Origin: Stenocarpella maydis | Taxonomy: Eukaryota > Ascomycota > Sordariomycetes > Diaporthales > Diaporthaceae | Assembly (NCBI GenBank): GCA_002270565.1 | Contig: NQMI01000054.1 | Span: 1 to 64,000, forward strand | Length of the DNA stretch: 64,000 nucleotides | Reading direction: 5' to 3' | Shown: in pieces, positions 22,798 to 33,477 of the stretch | Layout: every line of letters begins with the position of its first letter | Numbering within the stretch: position 1 is the stretch's first letter | Translations under genes and position numbers: made by a program | Notes under the pieces: model-generated | What the model saw: the letters and a program-made list of their open reading frames with translations, nothing else | Told to the model about the DNA's origin: nothing | Database searches by the model: none

Positions 22798-25700
22798 ATG
22801 TCTTTGGTGCCTCCTCCAAAAGGCTCGCTGCCCGCCCAGAAGACCACCGAGATACGACGCCCGAGGGCCAACCAGAGGCTGACCGTCAGCTTCGACGACA
22901 GCGACAGCGAGACACCGGGACGCGCTGCCAAACTCCAGTATGAGCTGTCCCAGTGCGTCGAGACCAAGACCGTCACCACCACAACCACCACAAAGCGGTC
23001 CTATCCTCCCCTCTTCATCCGACAGCCAAGGCCCCTCGAGACCCTCGACCTCAAGGAGTACCCCCTTGCCCAGGGCCCTACCCCGCCAGACCTGAGGAAG
23101 TTCACCCTTGACCTGTCCGAAAACGACGACGAATTCGCCTGGTCATTCAGCGAGCCCTCCTTCCCCGCCCGCGAGAACCAGGTCAGTCCGTTCCCGTCAC
23201 ATATCTTGGGTGGCCCCTGTGTGGGTGGTGGTAGGTGTGTCCGCGTGCTAACTATTCATTCGCCCAGTCCAAGCCCCTCGAGATCGAGGACAGTGTGAAG
23301 TCCAACTCGGAACGTGGTACCCCCGCCCCTGAATCACAACCCCAAATCCCAAAATCCTCCGTCGAGTCGCACCCTCGAAAATCTCGCCGACATGCACCCG
23401 CAAACCACAGTGCCTCCAGCAGGTCCTCGCAGAGGCTGTCTCGCAGCCATGCCGGCTCCTCAGTCTCGGACAGGCTCCGGAGGGCCGTCTCCAACGGTGC
23501 CAGGGAGAGGACCACCCGGCAGTCATCTTCGCTGTACCTGGCCACCCCGGACCGGTCCGAGGTCATGGCCGCCGGCGAGGTGCCCCAGAGGTTAAGGCCT
23601 CTGCACGCCGACCCGACCTCGGGCTCCGCCCATAACCAGGCCGCCTACGAGGCGGCAAGCCCAGCCGGCAGTGAGTCCCAAACCGTCTTCAGCAGCAATG
23701 TTGCTACCCCTCCTATCACCGACGCCGACATCGAGCCCTTCGCCGAGTCTCTGGACGGCATGTCACAACCACGACCCTCCATTACCGTCGCGGATCCGGA
23801 TGCCAGTCTGCCTAGCCCCAGGCTGTCTCCCACCCTCGCCGCCGCACAGCTGCACACTTCTGATCCCCAGGAGGACGACCCCGAGGACGAGGACGACGTC
23901 GAGGGCTCGAGTTTCACGCGCAGCATGACCAGGTCGACCCGCCGCCGGTGGCTCGACGAGAGCCAGGAGCACGAGTCCCAGTCTACGCTGGGGCTCGACG
24001 TGGCTGATCTGGACTCGGTCGCCGATGGTTCCTCCCCAATACACCAAGACCGCCATGCCTTCGAACGCGCAGTCGGCCTCCTCGATACCCGCTCCATGCT
24101 GGAATCCTTCGACTCCATGCCCAATGACATGAAGACATTCATGATGTACCAGTTCCTCCGCAGGTGCCCCAGAAAGACGCTGCACATGGTCGCAGACATC
24201 GTCAATCCCGCACTCAAGTGCGACTTCCTAAAGCAGCTACCTACCGAGCTGGGCCTGCACGTGCTATCCTTCCTCGACCACCGGGACCTCTGCCGCGCCG
24301 CCCAGGTCTCCAAACACTGGCGGACCATGATCGACAGCAACGAGACCGGGTGGAAGGAGCTGTTTGACCGTGATGGCTTCCAGCTCTCCCCCGGCGAGCT
24401 GAGGAAGGCAATCACCCAGGGCTGGGGCTGGCAGGACCCGGAGGGTGCTGAGGGCGCCGAGCTTGACCTCAGCCTGCAGAACCGCCTGACCTCAACCGAG
24501 GCTGAGCTGCGGTCGCCCAGGCCCGAGATGCCAAAGCTTCGCAGCTCGAAGCGGAAGCGCGGTGTCCACAACTACGCCAACCTCGAGCGGACCAAGCGAC
24601 GTGTTAGCCTGCAGGAGTCCCTCAAGGAGGACACCCCGTTGTCCCCGCCCAAGTTCAAGGCCGAGGGCCCCATGTCGGCGGCCAACGAGGCCGTGCTGTC
24701 CGTCCCCGACCCCCAGATTGGTCTGCCTACCCTCCGGAGACTGCATCTCTTCAAGTCCCTGTACCGCCGTCACTACATGATCCGCCAGAGCTGGACAAGC
24801 GGCAAGGTCAAGCCTGGACACGTCGCCTTTGCGGCTCATCCTCGTCACGTCATCACGTGTCTGCAGTTCGACGACGACAAGATCATCACTGGAAGTGATG
24901 ATACGCTCATCCACGTCTACGACACCAAGACCGGAAAGCTGCGCAAAAAGCTCGAGGGCCACGAGGGCGGGGTGTGGGCGTTGCAGTATGAGGGCAACAC
25001 CCTGGTTTCCGGTAGCACGGATCGTTCGGTCCGTGTCTGGGACATCGAAAAGGGCATGTGCTCGCAAGTCTTCTACGGGCACACCTCGACTGTGCGCTGC
25101 CTGCAGATCCTCATGCCTACCGACACCGGCAAGGTCGGCCTGGATGGTGAGCCCGTCATGATGCCGCCGAACCCGCTCATAATCACAGGGTCCCGCGACA
25201 GCCAGCTGCGTGTGTGGAGGCTGCCAGAGGCAGGGTCGAGACGGTACATACAGACAGGCCCTCCGGCCAATGACGCTGAGTGCCCATATTTCGTCAGGAT
25301 CCTGACCGGCCATACACACTCGGTCCGCTCCATCGCCGCCCACGGCGACGTGCTCGTCTCTGGTAGCTACGACGCAACCGTCCGCGTGTGGCGCATCAGC
25401 ACGGGCGAGGCACTTCATGTGCTCCACGGCCACACTCAAAAGGTCTATAGTGTAGTCCTTGACCACAAGCGCAACCGCTGCATCTCTGGATCTATGGACT
25501 CCTTCGTCAAGATCTGGGACCTCGACACGGGCGCCTGCCTGCACAGCCTCGAGGGCCACACCCTCCTCGTCGGGCTTCTCGATCTGCGCGACGAGCTCCT
25601 GGTCTCGGCTGCCGCCGACAGCACCCTGCGCATCTGGAATCCGGACTCGGGCAAGTGCAAGCACACGCTGACCGCGCACACGGGCGCCATCACCTGCTTC

Positions 25701-26066
25701 CAGCACGACGGGCGCAAGGTCATATCGGGCAGCGAGAAGACGGTCAAGATGTGGGACGTCCAGACGGGCGACCACATTCAGGATCTCCTCACCGACCTGG
25801 GTGGCGTATGGCAGGTCAAATTCGACGAGCGGCGGTGTGTTGCTGCTGTGCAGAGAGACAACCTGACATATGTTGAGGTACGTTGGGTGAATGCGTCCAC
25901 GACAAGACGCGGTACCACTTGTTTAGTCAACCTCATGCTGACTCTTGATGACATGCAGATTCTTGACTTTGGCGCAGTCCGCGACGGCAAGCCGCCCGAG
26001 GAGCTGGGCAAGCGCATTTTGCTTAACGGGCCGGAGGTGCAGCGCCTGATCGAGGAGGAGGTATGA
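22798..26066 (+). CDS. cdc4: Cdc4-type F-box/WD40 protein, SCF ubiquitin ligase substrate receptor
   Basis: Three exons (22798-23181, 23268-25877, 25959-26066), 1033 residues. After about 390 residues of Ser/Pro-rich disordered sequence comes a helical dimerisation-type segment (PNDMKTFMMYQFLRRCPRKT), then the F-box (LPTELGLHVLSFLDHRDLCR). A basic linker follows (SSKRKRGV), then PGHVAFAAHPRHVITCLQFD and a run of about seven to eight WD40 repeats with clear GH...WD pairs (GSDDTLIHVYD, GSTDRSVRVWD, GSRDSQLRVW, GSYDATVRVW, GSMDSFVKIWD, AADSTLRIWN, GSEKTVKMWD). Arginines near the blade tops suit phosphodegron binding. Cdc4/Fbw7 orthologues deliver phosphorylated CDK inhibitors, cyclins and transcription factors to SCF; Met30/SconB relatives are shorter and lack the long N-terminus. 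Intron 2 is 81 bases and open in frame, so retention would add 27 residues near the C-terminus. The start is the first ATG after the leader. Confidence 0.9.
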
Positions 26067-27880
26067 TGATTGGTGTGCCCGACATTTCTCGCTACACGTG
26101 CTTGTAGAGGAGAAAAGAAGACACATAGAAGGAGGTAACCTCACTTAACCACCGCACAGGCGGCACTGTCATGGGTGGTTGTCTAATTTTCCGCAATGCA
26201 TAATGGCATGAGATTCTCATTACCGACGGAGCGAGGGAATGCACGCTTGGGGGTTCTATTTTATTTGGTACATGCTGACGAAACAACGACTGGGGAAGAT
26301 GGGCCGGGACACTGGCCGACGCACAAAAGGGTGTTTTTAAAACTTGTTCATACGGACTAGGGACCCGGAGAATCAAGGTACATATATGTATGCATTCTGT
26401 TTCTTTTTCTGGTTTTGCCGTTGGCCTATTTACTGCCTTGTGTTTGGCATGTCATCGAGGGAGAGGGATGGCGGCGGTCGTGTCTTGTTCATGCATACCC
26501 CCAGAACGAACGGACGGACGGATTCCTCTTTGGCTTTTTTTGATCTCTTTGCTCCCCACATCCTCCACCACCTTCCTCCACCTCTACGGGAGTCGAGGGC
26601 GGGTGTTGGGGTCCTTCATCTATACAAGTTTGACGGTGTTCTCGGTTCTCTTCACTGGTGTTTCTCCCCACGAGCGAGGGGGCCGAAGCAAAACTTCATT
26701 ACTGGCGTTTTCTATGTTTGTTAAACATTCTTCTTGGTACCGGTCTGGAAAGGAGGACAACATCTGGCGCACGCGCGCTCTCATGCTTTAGCCCTACCTT
26801 TACTTACCCCCTAAACTCCCCCCCCCTCCTCCCCCTGGGTGGCTGGTATAGTAGGATCTATCAATCTCGGGGGTCGGCCTTGGCTGCTGCTGCTATCGCA
26901 GCCTCTGCGTATAAGCTGATGGGGCCGGTCCGGGTCTGCGTCTCGCCGGGGTTGGAGAAGAACCTGGCGTGTTGTGTTGGTGATGGTATTTTCTTTTATT
27001 TAGCCCTGTTTTAACGTCTAGAAAGATAATTGATGCGCATCATGATCGTATATGAGACATGCAACTGGTGTTGGCCTAGTTGGTAGTGGTGGCTCTCGTG
27101 GTGAGAATTTAATGTGACGTCCCGGGCCTGGTTTCAGCGCCACGTCTAGTTTACTGCAGATCTCGTATATAAACTTATACTCTTCGATTAATAATTATGA
27201 ACTTGATTTATATCTCAAAACTTATCTTGCAGTTTAAATCATAAGGGGTTAATAATGTTTTTGTAAAAAAGTAACCTTGCAAGGTATGTTACAGGCTACT
27301 CGACTCCAGACTAGGTATCTACATGAGAACTGCCGTTGCTTGAACCTCGGGCTGCCCCGCCAGCCCGCGTGGCACTGCCGCAGCCAAGAAGCTGGACGAA
27401 GGGACCAGAAGCTGGAGAGTGGCCCCACATTTGAGCCCAAAGGCGCCCCCTCCCCCATGACGAACAGTCGATGCCCTGACGCCGGGGGTAAACACAGCCC
27501 AGGACTGAGCGAGTAACTGGGGAGAGTTGGAGGGTGACTAAGACGCTGCCAGGTTATTTAAGTAGCACCTCCAACCGCCTGCCCACCTTGTGTAGGAATA
27601 TCTGCCTACCGAATAGGACAAGGAGATATCGCAGGAGACCACTTCGTAAAACCAGGGGTGAAGCACACATTCTGGCCATGTAAGTCATCATTCCCACGCG
27701 CTATACCGATCCAATGTGCTCCCCCCCACAGACAAGTCGGCTCGTAACTGACAGCCCATCCGCTGACATCATAAACACCCCCCCCCCCTTTATTCCAGCA
27801 GACAATAACAAAACATCCCTTCCAGATACCAAGACGAGACCTAAACCACACCGCACAACACACAGCACAGCAAGGAAAAG
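26067..27880. other. Intergenic: 3' flank of Cdc4 and upstream region of the CaaX peptide gene
   Basis: No convincing gene. The first kilobase is T-rich and probably contains the Cdc4 3' UTR. An AT-rich patch at 27140-27270 precedes GC-rich sequence. The last 100 bases are a C/A-rich leader typical of highly expressed fungal genes, running into the ATG at 27881. TATTTAAG at about 27555 is a possible distal TATA-like element. Confidence 0.45.
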
Positions 27881-28024
27881 ATGCCCAACGGACCAGGCTC
27901 CACCTCCATCTCGACCATCGAGAGCATCGTCAAGCCCGCCGAGGCGGCGGGCGGCAAGACGAGGTGCATCGAGTGCGACGGCTACGAGTGCTGCTGCATC
28001 CCGATCCCCTGCGTCGTTATGTGA
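27881..28024 (+). CDS. 47-residue Cys-rich peptide with C-terminal CaaX box (CVVM)
   Basis: An ATG in good context (AAAAGATGCC) after a long C/A-rich leader opens 47 codons ending TGA. The first half is Ser/Thr/Gly/Ala-rich and ends in a Lys/Arg step (AAGGKTR). The second half contains seven cysteines: CIECDGYECCCIPIP, then CVVM at the very end. CVVM is a farnesylation-type CaaX box, and neighbouring cysteines are typical palmitoylation sites. Short MP-starting precursors ending in CVVM-type boxes are the form of a-factor-like lipopeptide mating pheromones in filamentous ascomycetes, usually 20-35 residues with one cysteine. This peptide is longer and unusually Cys-rich, so a membrane-anchored Cys-rich peptide of another kind is equally possible. 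The coding call is inferred from start context, leader and C-terminus. Confidence 0.5.
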   Translation: MPNGPGSTSISTIESIVKPAEAAGGKTRCIECDGYECCCIPIPCVVM

Positions 28025-29639
28025 AGTGGGGGGCACCTGTTGGTGGTCCCGGCGAGGAGGAACCAGGAGATGGCGAGGGCGGGTAGGTGATAGTTACACG
28101 GGTCTCGGACAGAGTGCTTTGGGGGAGAGCAGGGAGGCCTTGGTCAAGAGGAATGCCATGCATACACACGTCCGCTGAGAAGAAGCTCATCAAGCTTGGA
28201 TTTGATCAACGGCGCGCAATGCAGCCAGGTGGGTATCCTCGGTCGGCCTGATCACTTGGTCGTTTCGACGTTGTTGGCCGTCAGCCCCGTGTAGCTGGCC
28301 GGAATCCGGGGTCGAGGACATTAGCCAATGCATGTATGTACACGTCACCATGGCCTGGACAACGGGCATGCAGCAATTTCAACGCAGACGCTCAGATGGT
28401 TGTCGTGGTTGTCGAGGGCGCCACACGCCCCATCTTTTTAGGCATTCGGTGTCGAGCTGCGTAGCATGGCCTGTTTGTGAGGGAGGCTGAGCTCATCGCT
28501 TGTCTGCCGACGCGGCCTCCCCCGCTGTTTCTTCACGTTGACACACAAGCATTAAACAAATACTTTTCTCATCAGTTGAAATATCCAGTATTACCCACTG
28601 TGCCACGCTCCTTGTTCTCTACATTGCTCTCCGATAACATGCCAATCATCGGATATTACCGATCCTCCATCTGACAGCGATAGCAACCAAGGCCAGCAGG
28701 TCCAGAACAGCAAACACTAGGCCAGAAATCACGGGCCTTGCTCAGCACAACAGAACAGCCCAACTCATCCTCGCCAATCTTTGGTCCCAGCCCGCCGCCC
28801 CGGGACGATCCACATGATTTGGAGATGAGGGGAGAGAATGACCATGTTCGCAAGGCAAAGGCTGCGGCGAAGACCGTGCATTTCGAGCCGGAGGCCAATT
28901 CCGTGATGCCTTGCGGCAGAACAAAAACATAAAGACTACCAGGGATGAAGTGGTGGCCCGCCGGCTCTCCGCCTTGGACGTGCGAAACCTCCGCGCACCA
29001 TGCCGCACGATCGATTTCGGAGCAGCCTTCACTGCACCTACTAGAGTCTACCTGCAAAAAAAAAAAAAAAAACGGTGGACCTACGCACATGAGCAGGACA
29101 CTCGGTCGTTCGGCAGGACGGTGAGGAATTCCAGTGGCATCGTATGGCCCGTCAAACCCAGATTGCCAATCTTGTCGATACCTGGCAAATGCAGCCCGCA
29201 GTGGTCCAAGAGGGAAAGAATGCTCCACGATTGTCTTCCATGACGAGTCTCAAAGTCGTCATGACGAGGTCTTGATCGCTCTAATTTCTTACAGCGTCCG
29301 GGGCCCCGAGCCGGTTGCTCCATCGGCCATGGGCTTCAAGTCCTCAACTCAAGCAGCAGGCCATTTCAATTCAAACCTCGGGCCTAAGACGGGCCTGGCG
29401 GGTATGGTTTGTTGAAGATGAAGTGGCTGTCGAATACCCTGATCTGCCACCCGAAACAAACCCGTCAGAAAGGTTCGGGTACTCCACAGATCGCGTCACC
29501 AGTGTGTGATGGCTCACAGGCCAGGTCATGGTCTGACAGGTGCAAAGAAATACACGCAGCATGTGGCGTCGAGGATGCCATGTACATCTAACCGAAGACC
29601 GAGGCTGATCACTGCAACACCCGAAGGGGCTTGTCTCCA
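28025..29639. other. Intergenic or decayed sequence, with one coding-like fragment
   Basis: No complete gene. At 28738-28932 (plus) a 64-codon open stretch without an ATG reads plausibly as the tail of a protein (SSPIFGPSPPPRDDPHDLE, then KAAAKTVHFEPEANSVMPCG), but no upstream exon could be joined. A 16-base A run sits at 29055-29071. With the HET relic and transposase tail just downstream, this looks like a graveyard of gene fragments. Confidence 0.35.
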
Positions 29640-30036
29640 CGGGACTCCTCAAGTTCGCAACGGCCGACCTGGCTTTTTGTGTCGCTCAGCCTTGATGTCT
29701 GGGGGGGGGGGCTGGGCGGGCAAGCCTTGCCCCGTCGCAGACTATCCTGCGGTGGAGTTGCCCCTGCACAAGTGACGGTCGAAGATGCCCATCGCCGTCA
29801 CGAGTGCCCTCGGTTTCGATTATCTCTGGGTGGATAAATGCTTCTCCATCGACCAGGCAAAACGACGAGGGGCGAAAAAGGCGCAGGTTTACCACATGGA
29901 TCGCGTATACAAGTGCAAATGTTCTGATCTGACTATTATTGCCGCCGCTGGACGTGATTGCAACTATGGCCTGCCAGGTGTCTCAGCCCCCCCCCCCACC
30001 GCCAGGATGTTCTGGAACCCCTTTTGTGATAGATGA
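29640..30036 (+). pseudogene. Relic of a HET (heterokaryon incompatibility) domain gene
   Basis: Frame 29785-30036 reads VTSALGFDYLWVDKCFSIDQ, then VYHMDRVYKCKCSDLTIIAA and AGRDCNYGLPGVS. These match the conserved core of fungal HET domains (LGxxYLWVDxxCIDQ, then M..IY..A.LTIVAAxGxD..GLPGV). Just upstream a different frame gives TVEDA, which in intact relatives runs directly into AIAVTSALG. The break is one extra C in the CCC at about 29787-29789. Farther upstream, VWGG-like sequence near 29700 is the probable beginning of the domain, also out of frame. After GLPGVS the frame ends in non-homologous sequence with TGA at 30034. No HET C-terminus is visible. HET proteins trigger cell death on non-self recognition; this copy is a non-functional fragment. 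Confidence 0.6.
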
Positions 30037-30957
30037 TGGTTTTACATTTGGCATCTGTTCCCAAGAAGGAATATCAATATTGGAGGAGGGGGCGCCGGCA
30101 CACCCGCGGGTGTACTTTCCAAGCATGTGGACCTACCTATAAGTCTTAATCTTAGATTAGAGTAATTTATATTAGCGCTATTAAAAAGCTATTAAGCTCT
30201 ACCTTCACGGTACCGCAGCCGTTGTGCTTAACCATCCATCATCCCGCTCGCTTTTGTATGCACCACCGCCGACAACCCAGGATTCCTGGCCAGCCTCGCC
30301 CCCCCTCCTGTTTACCTATTAGCAGGGCAGTTGCTTTCATTCTGGTGGGATTTGGATGTTACAATTGTGCTAGGACTCTCACATACGTCCTCAAACCCTA
30401 GATTCGCCAACTGGTGAGTCAGCACCGGCCCTAACTGACCAAACCACAGATATCCATTGGCACAATGTCCCTTGCCCCGTCCTTGCTTAGACACAAGGTA
30501 CTGGGATACATGGCTGGACGAAGAGCTTACAAATAAGTCCCAGATTGCAAGCACCCGGGCGCTATGGGGCACATTCAAAAGCGACGTTGCAAAGCACTGT
30601 GGCCCTGTCCGAGACCAAAACACATGGTATCCATGCGAATACATATTGCAAGTCGTTCTTCAATCAGACCCCGCTGTCCACACTGGGCAACTTCGAAGTC
30701 CGAGTTCGTATTACCGATTTGGTTACGCCATTGGCGGATATTCCTTTCCTCCACGGCTTCTGCCCCTGCTAAGCCGGTAATCTACATACTTACCATGGGG
30801 GATCACGATTTCGGATACCCCACCATTTCGGACACCAAAGATTCCGGCACCACACCAGAAAGTCTGTTACTTTGAGAAGCCATCATCAACTCAATTCTGA
30901 TCGTAGATAGTAATAGAGAATATCAAAATGAAGCCCCGAATCTGCTCTCCATCCTTA
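30037..30957. other. Intergenic or decayed sequence next to the transposase tail
   Basis: AT-rich around 30140-30200. A 75-codon open stretch at 30545-30772 (plus) reads faintly protein-like (NFEVRVRITDLVTPLADIPF) but is not recognised. At 30798-30830 two near-identical words (GATTTCGGATACC and CATTTCGGACACC) lie side by side; they could be the outer end of the transposon whose coding tail begins at 30958, although no partner repeat is in the window. Confidence 0.35.
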
Positions 30958-31280
30958 TCATTTCATTGGTCGCTTTACCTGCCTTCCAGAACGTGTTCTC
31001 ACCGCTGGCGGTGGCTCGTCTTCATCATCTTCGTCCAGATCCTCTTCTTCATCACCATCTACAACAATCTCGTCTTCAACTTCTTCTGCGGCCTCAATCT
31101 CTTGGTTGAGGGCATCATCATCTTCGGCATTGCCGCCCAGTATCTCCTCGATATTCATAAACTTCTTGTTTGGATTGGGTATGGCTTGACGCTTCTTGGT
31201 GGTGAGCCGAGCTACTTGAGCTTCCAGTTCAAGAATTCTCTTGTTGGAGATAGTCAACTCGGCCTGTTTCTCGTCGTATG
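30958..31280 (-). pseudogene. C-terminal tail of a pogo/Fot1-type DDE transposase
   Basis: Minus-strand frame of about 107 residues with the layout of fungal pogo-family transposase C-termini: a coiled-coil stretch (SNKRILELEAQVARL), then basic KKRQAIPNPNKKFMNIEEI (the conserved PNxKF..IE.I motif), an acidic run, and a terminal RTRSGRQVKRPMK. The catalytic DDE domain and helix-turn-helix that should precede it are absent: upstream, the frame passes through the single N at 31281 into a CAG tract belonging to an unrelated gene. It is therefore either a decayed element remnant or one side of a chimeric assembly join. Confidence 0.6.
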
Positions 31281-31281
31281 N
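31281..31281. other. Ambiguous base N at the edge of a CTG/CAG tract
   Basis: The only non-ACGT character in the window. It directly precedes an uninterrupted run of about ten CTG units on the plus strand (31282-31311). It marks the junction between transposase-tail coding sequence and a host gene, which makes the local assembly suspect. Confidence 0.95.
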
Positions 31282-31313
<32 letters not shown>

Positions 31314-32893
31314 AGTGGTGGCCGTCGTGCATCTCAAAGGCCTGCGCGCCGGCCTCCCTCTCGGCCGCGACGGCCTTGGCCTCCTTGATACGCTTGACAA
31401 TCTTCCACCCGCCGAAGCACACGACGGTCACGCCCACGGCGACGCCCGCGCCGATGAGGAACTGCGGGCTCGCCAGCAGCGCGAAGATGGCCGGGGAGCC
31501 GCCCTTGACCACGGCGAGGAAGCCCGGGCCCAGCGCCTTGAGCAGCGTGCTCAGCTCGGCCAGCATCAGCGCCACGGCGGCGGCCGCCTCGGGCTTGCGC
31601 TGCAGGTGGTCGATGATGCTGGCGGCCGTGTGCTGCACCGCCTCGGCCTCGTCGAGGATGGTGTCGATGCGCGCCATGAGGGTCCGCGCCTCCTGCTCCC
31701 TCTTGAGCTCCGCCTCGGCCAGCGCGCGCTCCTCCTCGGCGCGGGTGACGGGGCCGAGGTCGGTGCGCGAGGCCAGGTCGGGCGGGATGTTGCCGTAGGC
31801 GAGGTTCATGTCGATCTCCTTCTTCTTCTTCTTCTTCTTGCTGCTGCTGCTGCTGCTGTCGTCCGTGGCTGGCGCGGCGGAGGGGCCCGGCCTGACGGTG
31901 GACAGGTCCGACTCGGACATGGCGTGGTGCATCCCCGGCCGGCCGCCCTGGTGCGGCACGAGGGCCGGCTCCATGGTGACCATGGTGGACGGCGCGGCCG
32001 CCGTCGCGGCGCGGGCGAGGTTCGGCCTGCTCATGACCATGCTGTCGCGGGGTGCCGTCTCGGCATAGGGCGGGCGGTAGACGGCCGTGATCTGGCTGGG
32101 GGCGGTCGACGACACCTCGCTGTGGGTGCGCAGGTTGCTCGCCGTCAGGGGCGCCGTCGGGGGCGGGAGGATGCTCCTGGCATCGTCGCCGCCGCCGTCA
32201 TCGCGGGTGGTGGTCCTCCTGGACCTGTGCGACCTGTGCGACCTGTGGCTGGTGGCGTGGCTCCTCCTGGAGCTGGCGACGGACCTGGCCTCGGCCCCCG
32301 CGTCGTCCAGGTACTGGGGCTCGCGGGTGTAGTAGCTGGCCTCGTCGAGGAAGTGCCTGCGGTCCGGCACGTCGTAGACCTGGTCCTGGGCGTAGCTGTA
32401 CTGGGATGGAGCCGGGCCTGCATAGGTCTGGGCCTTCTTGACCCCGGGCCTTATCTCGGCGGCAGCGGCGCGTTCGGCCCTGATGGAGGCCTTCTTGTCC
32501 TGATAGGCTGCCTTTGCCTCCTTGAAGATGTTGACAATGTGCTTTCCCTGTATTGCGGGGTGGGCGGAAGGCGTGCCTGTCAGTAGCCGATCTGCAGGCG
32601 GGGGGGGGGTGTGTGTGCGTGGCATGTGTATGGTAGGCCAGACGACGACAAGAGGATGGGGACTGGATCGTGTGTGTGGGTTTGACGGCGGGGTTGAGCC
32701 GTTTGACTAGGCCTCGCAACTCCTCACCCGACTCGTCTCAACTGGCTGGCTGGCAGGTCGTGGAGAGTGGGCAGTGGGCAGTGGGCAGCGGGCAGCGGGC
32801 GGTGGACAGCGGACATGGGCGAGGTGTGAGACTCACATTGCCAATGATCTTGCCGGACTTGTTGATGATTGTGACCGTCTCGGTGAGCTGCAT
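31282..32893 (-). CDS. Conserved fungal protein of unknown function, C-terminus lost at a poly-Gln/N junction
   Basis: Exon 1 32893-32837 encodes MQLTETVTIINKSGKIIGN; an intron of 289 bases (GTGAGT...CTGAC...CAG) leads to exon 2 from 32547 (GKHIVNIFKEAKAAYQDKKA). This start, the SRRSHATSHRSHRSHRS Ser/Arg region, a Lys-rich run followed by EIDMNLAYGNIPPDL, a helical EAVQHTAASIIDHLQR segment, and a Gly-rich hydrophobic stretch (LLASPQFLIGAGVAVGVTVV) are hallmarks of an uncharacterised family in filamentous ascomycetes. The hydrophobic stretch probably inserts in a membrane. Relatives continue for 50 to 150 further residues. Here the frame runs into about ten glutamines and the N at 31281, then into a transposase tail, so the native C-terminus is missing. 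Ser and Lys homopolymer tracts precede EIDMNL. Confidence 0.75.
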
Positions 32894-33426
32894 CTTGACG
32901 TGACGGCCGGTAGGTCCAAGTTGGAACCAGAAATCCCTCAAACCTTGCTACAATACAAGGACTGACCTGGCTGTCCAGAGCCAATTGCCGAAACTAGGGA
33001 GACGAGAGGAGGAGTACGAGGAGGCAGGATAGGAAAAAAAAAAAAAGCATGTATAAATCCAGTTCCACCAGCCCTCCCGGAAACAACAGGAATGGGCAAT
33101 AGTGTAAGCTGTGTGGCCCAGCCTCAGGCCTCGTGCTGAAGGTCACTGACTGGTCCGCGAGGTGTCGTCGGTTGCGATGTTTGTCCAGCCCTTGGCGGTC
33201 CGAAGAGGCGGTCTGCGAGTGCGCCCCCCTTTTTCTGCGGCAGCGCGTAGAGCACGGCCGGGTTGGGACTGTAGACGCTGCAGTAGTGGCGAGCCCACAC
33301 GCCCACCCGCAGTGGCAGCCGCTGGATGTCCAGTGCGGCCTTCTGAAACAAGAGAGCCCACAGTCTGCAGCTGGTGGGTGGTCTTCCGGGGGGGGGGTGA
33401 GAGAGATGCGGAGGAGTGCAGACGGA

Positions 33427-33477
33427 TGATGGACGATGGACGATGGACGATGGACGATGGACGATGGACGATGGACG
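33427..33477. repeat. ATGGACG heptanucleotide array
   Basis: Seven consecutive 7-base units ATGGACG. Because seven is not a multiple of three, all frames stay open with a repeated peptide; the apparent open frames over it are artefacts. Confidence 0.9.

Noticed and set aside
24492..25775. 427-codon minus-strand frame opposite the Cdc4 WD40 region
   Set aside because: Antisense shadow of GC-rich codons; the plus strand has clear WD40 repeats.
22798..26066. Met30/SconB identity for the F-box/WD40 protein
   Set aside because: The 390-residue disordered N-terminus, the helical segment before the F-box and the extended insertion between WD blades fit Cdc4 better.
28656..29228. 190-codon minus-strand frame
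   Set aside because: Contains a run of Phe from the poly-A tract and no recognisable segment; judged chance.
30928..32586. 552-codon plus-strand frame over the poly-Gln gene
   Set aside because: Antisense shadow with poly-Leu from the CTG tract; the minus strand carries the conserved family sequence.
33427..33477. CRISPR-like regular array
   Set aside because: A 7-base simple repeat without spacers; no CRISPR structure exists anywhere in the window.
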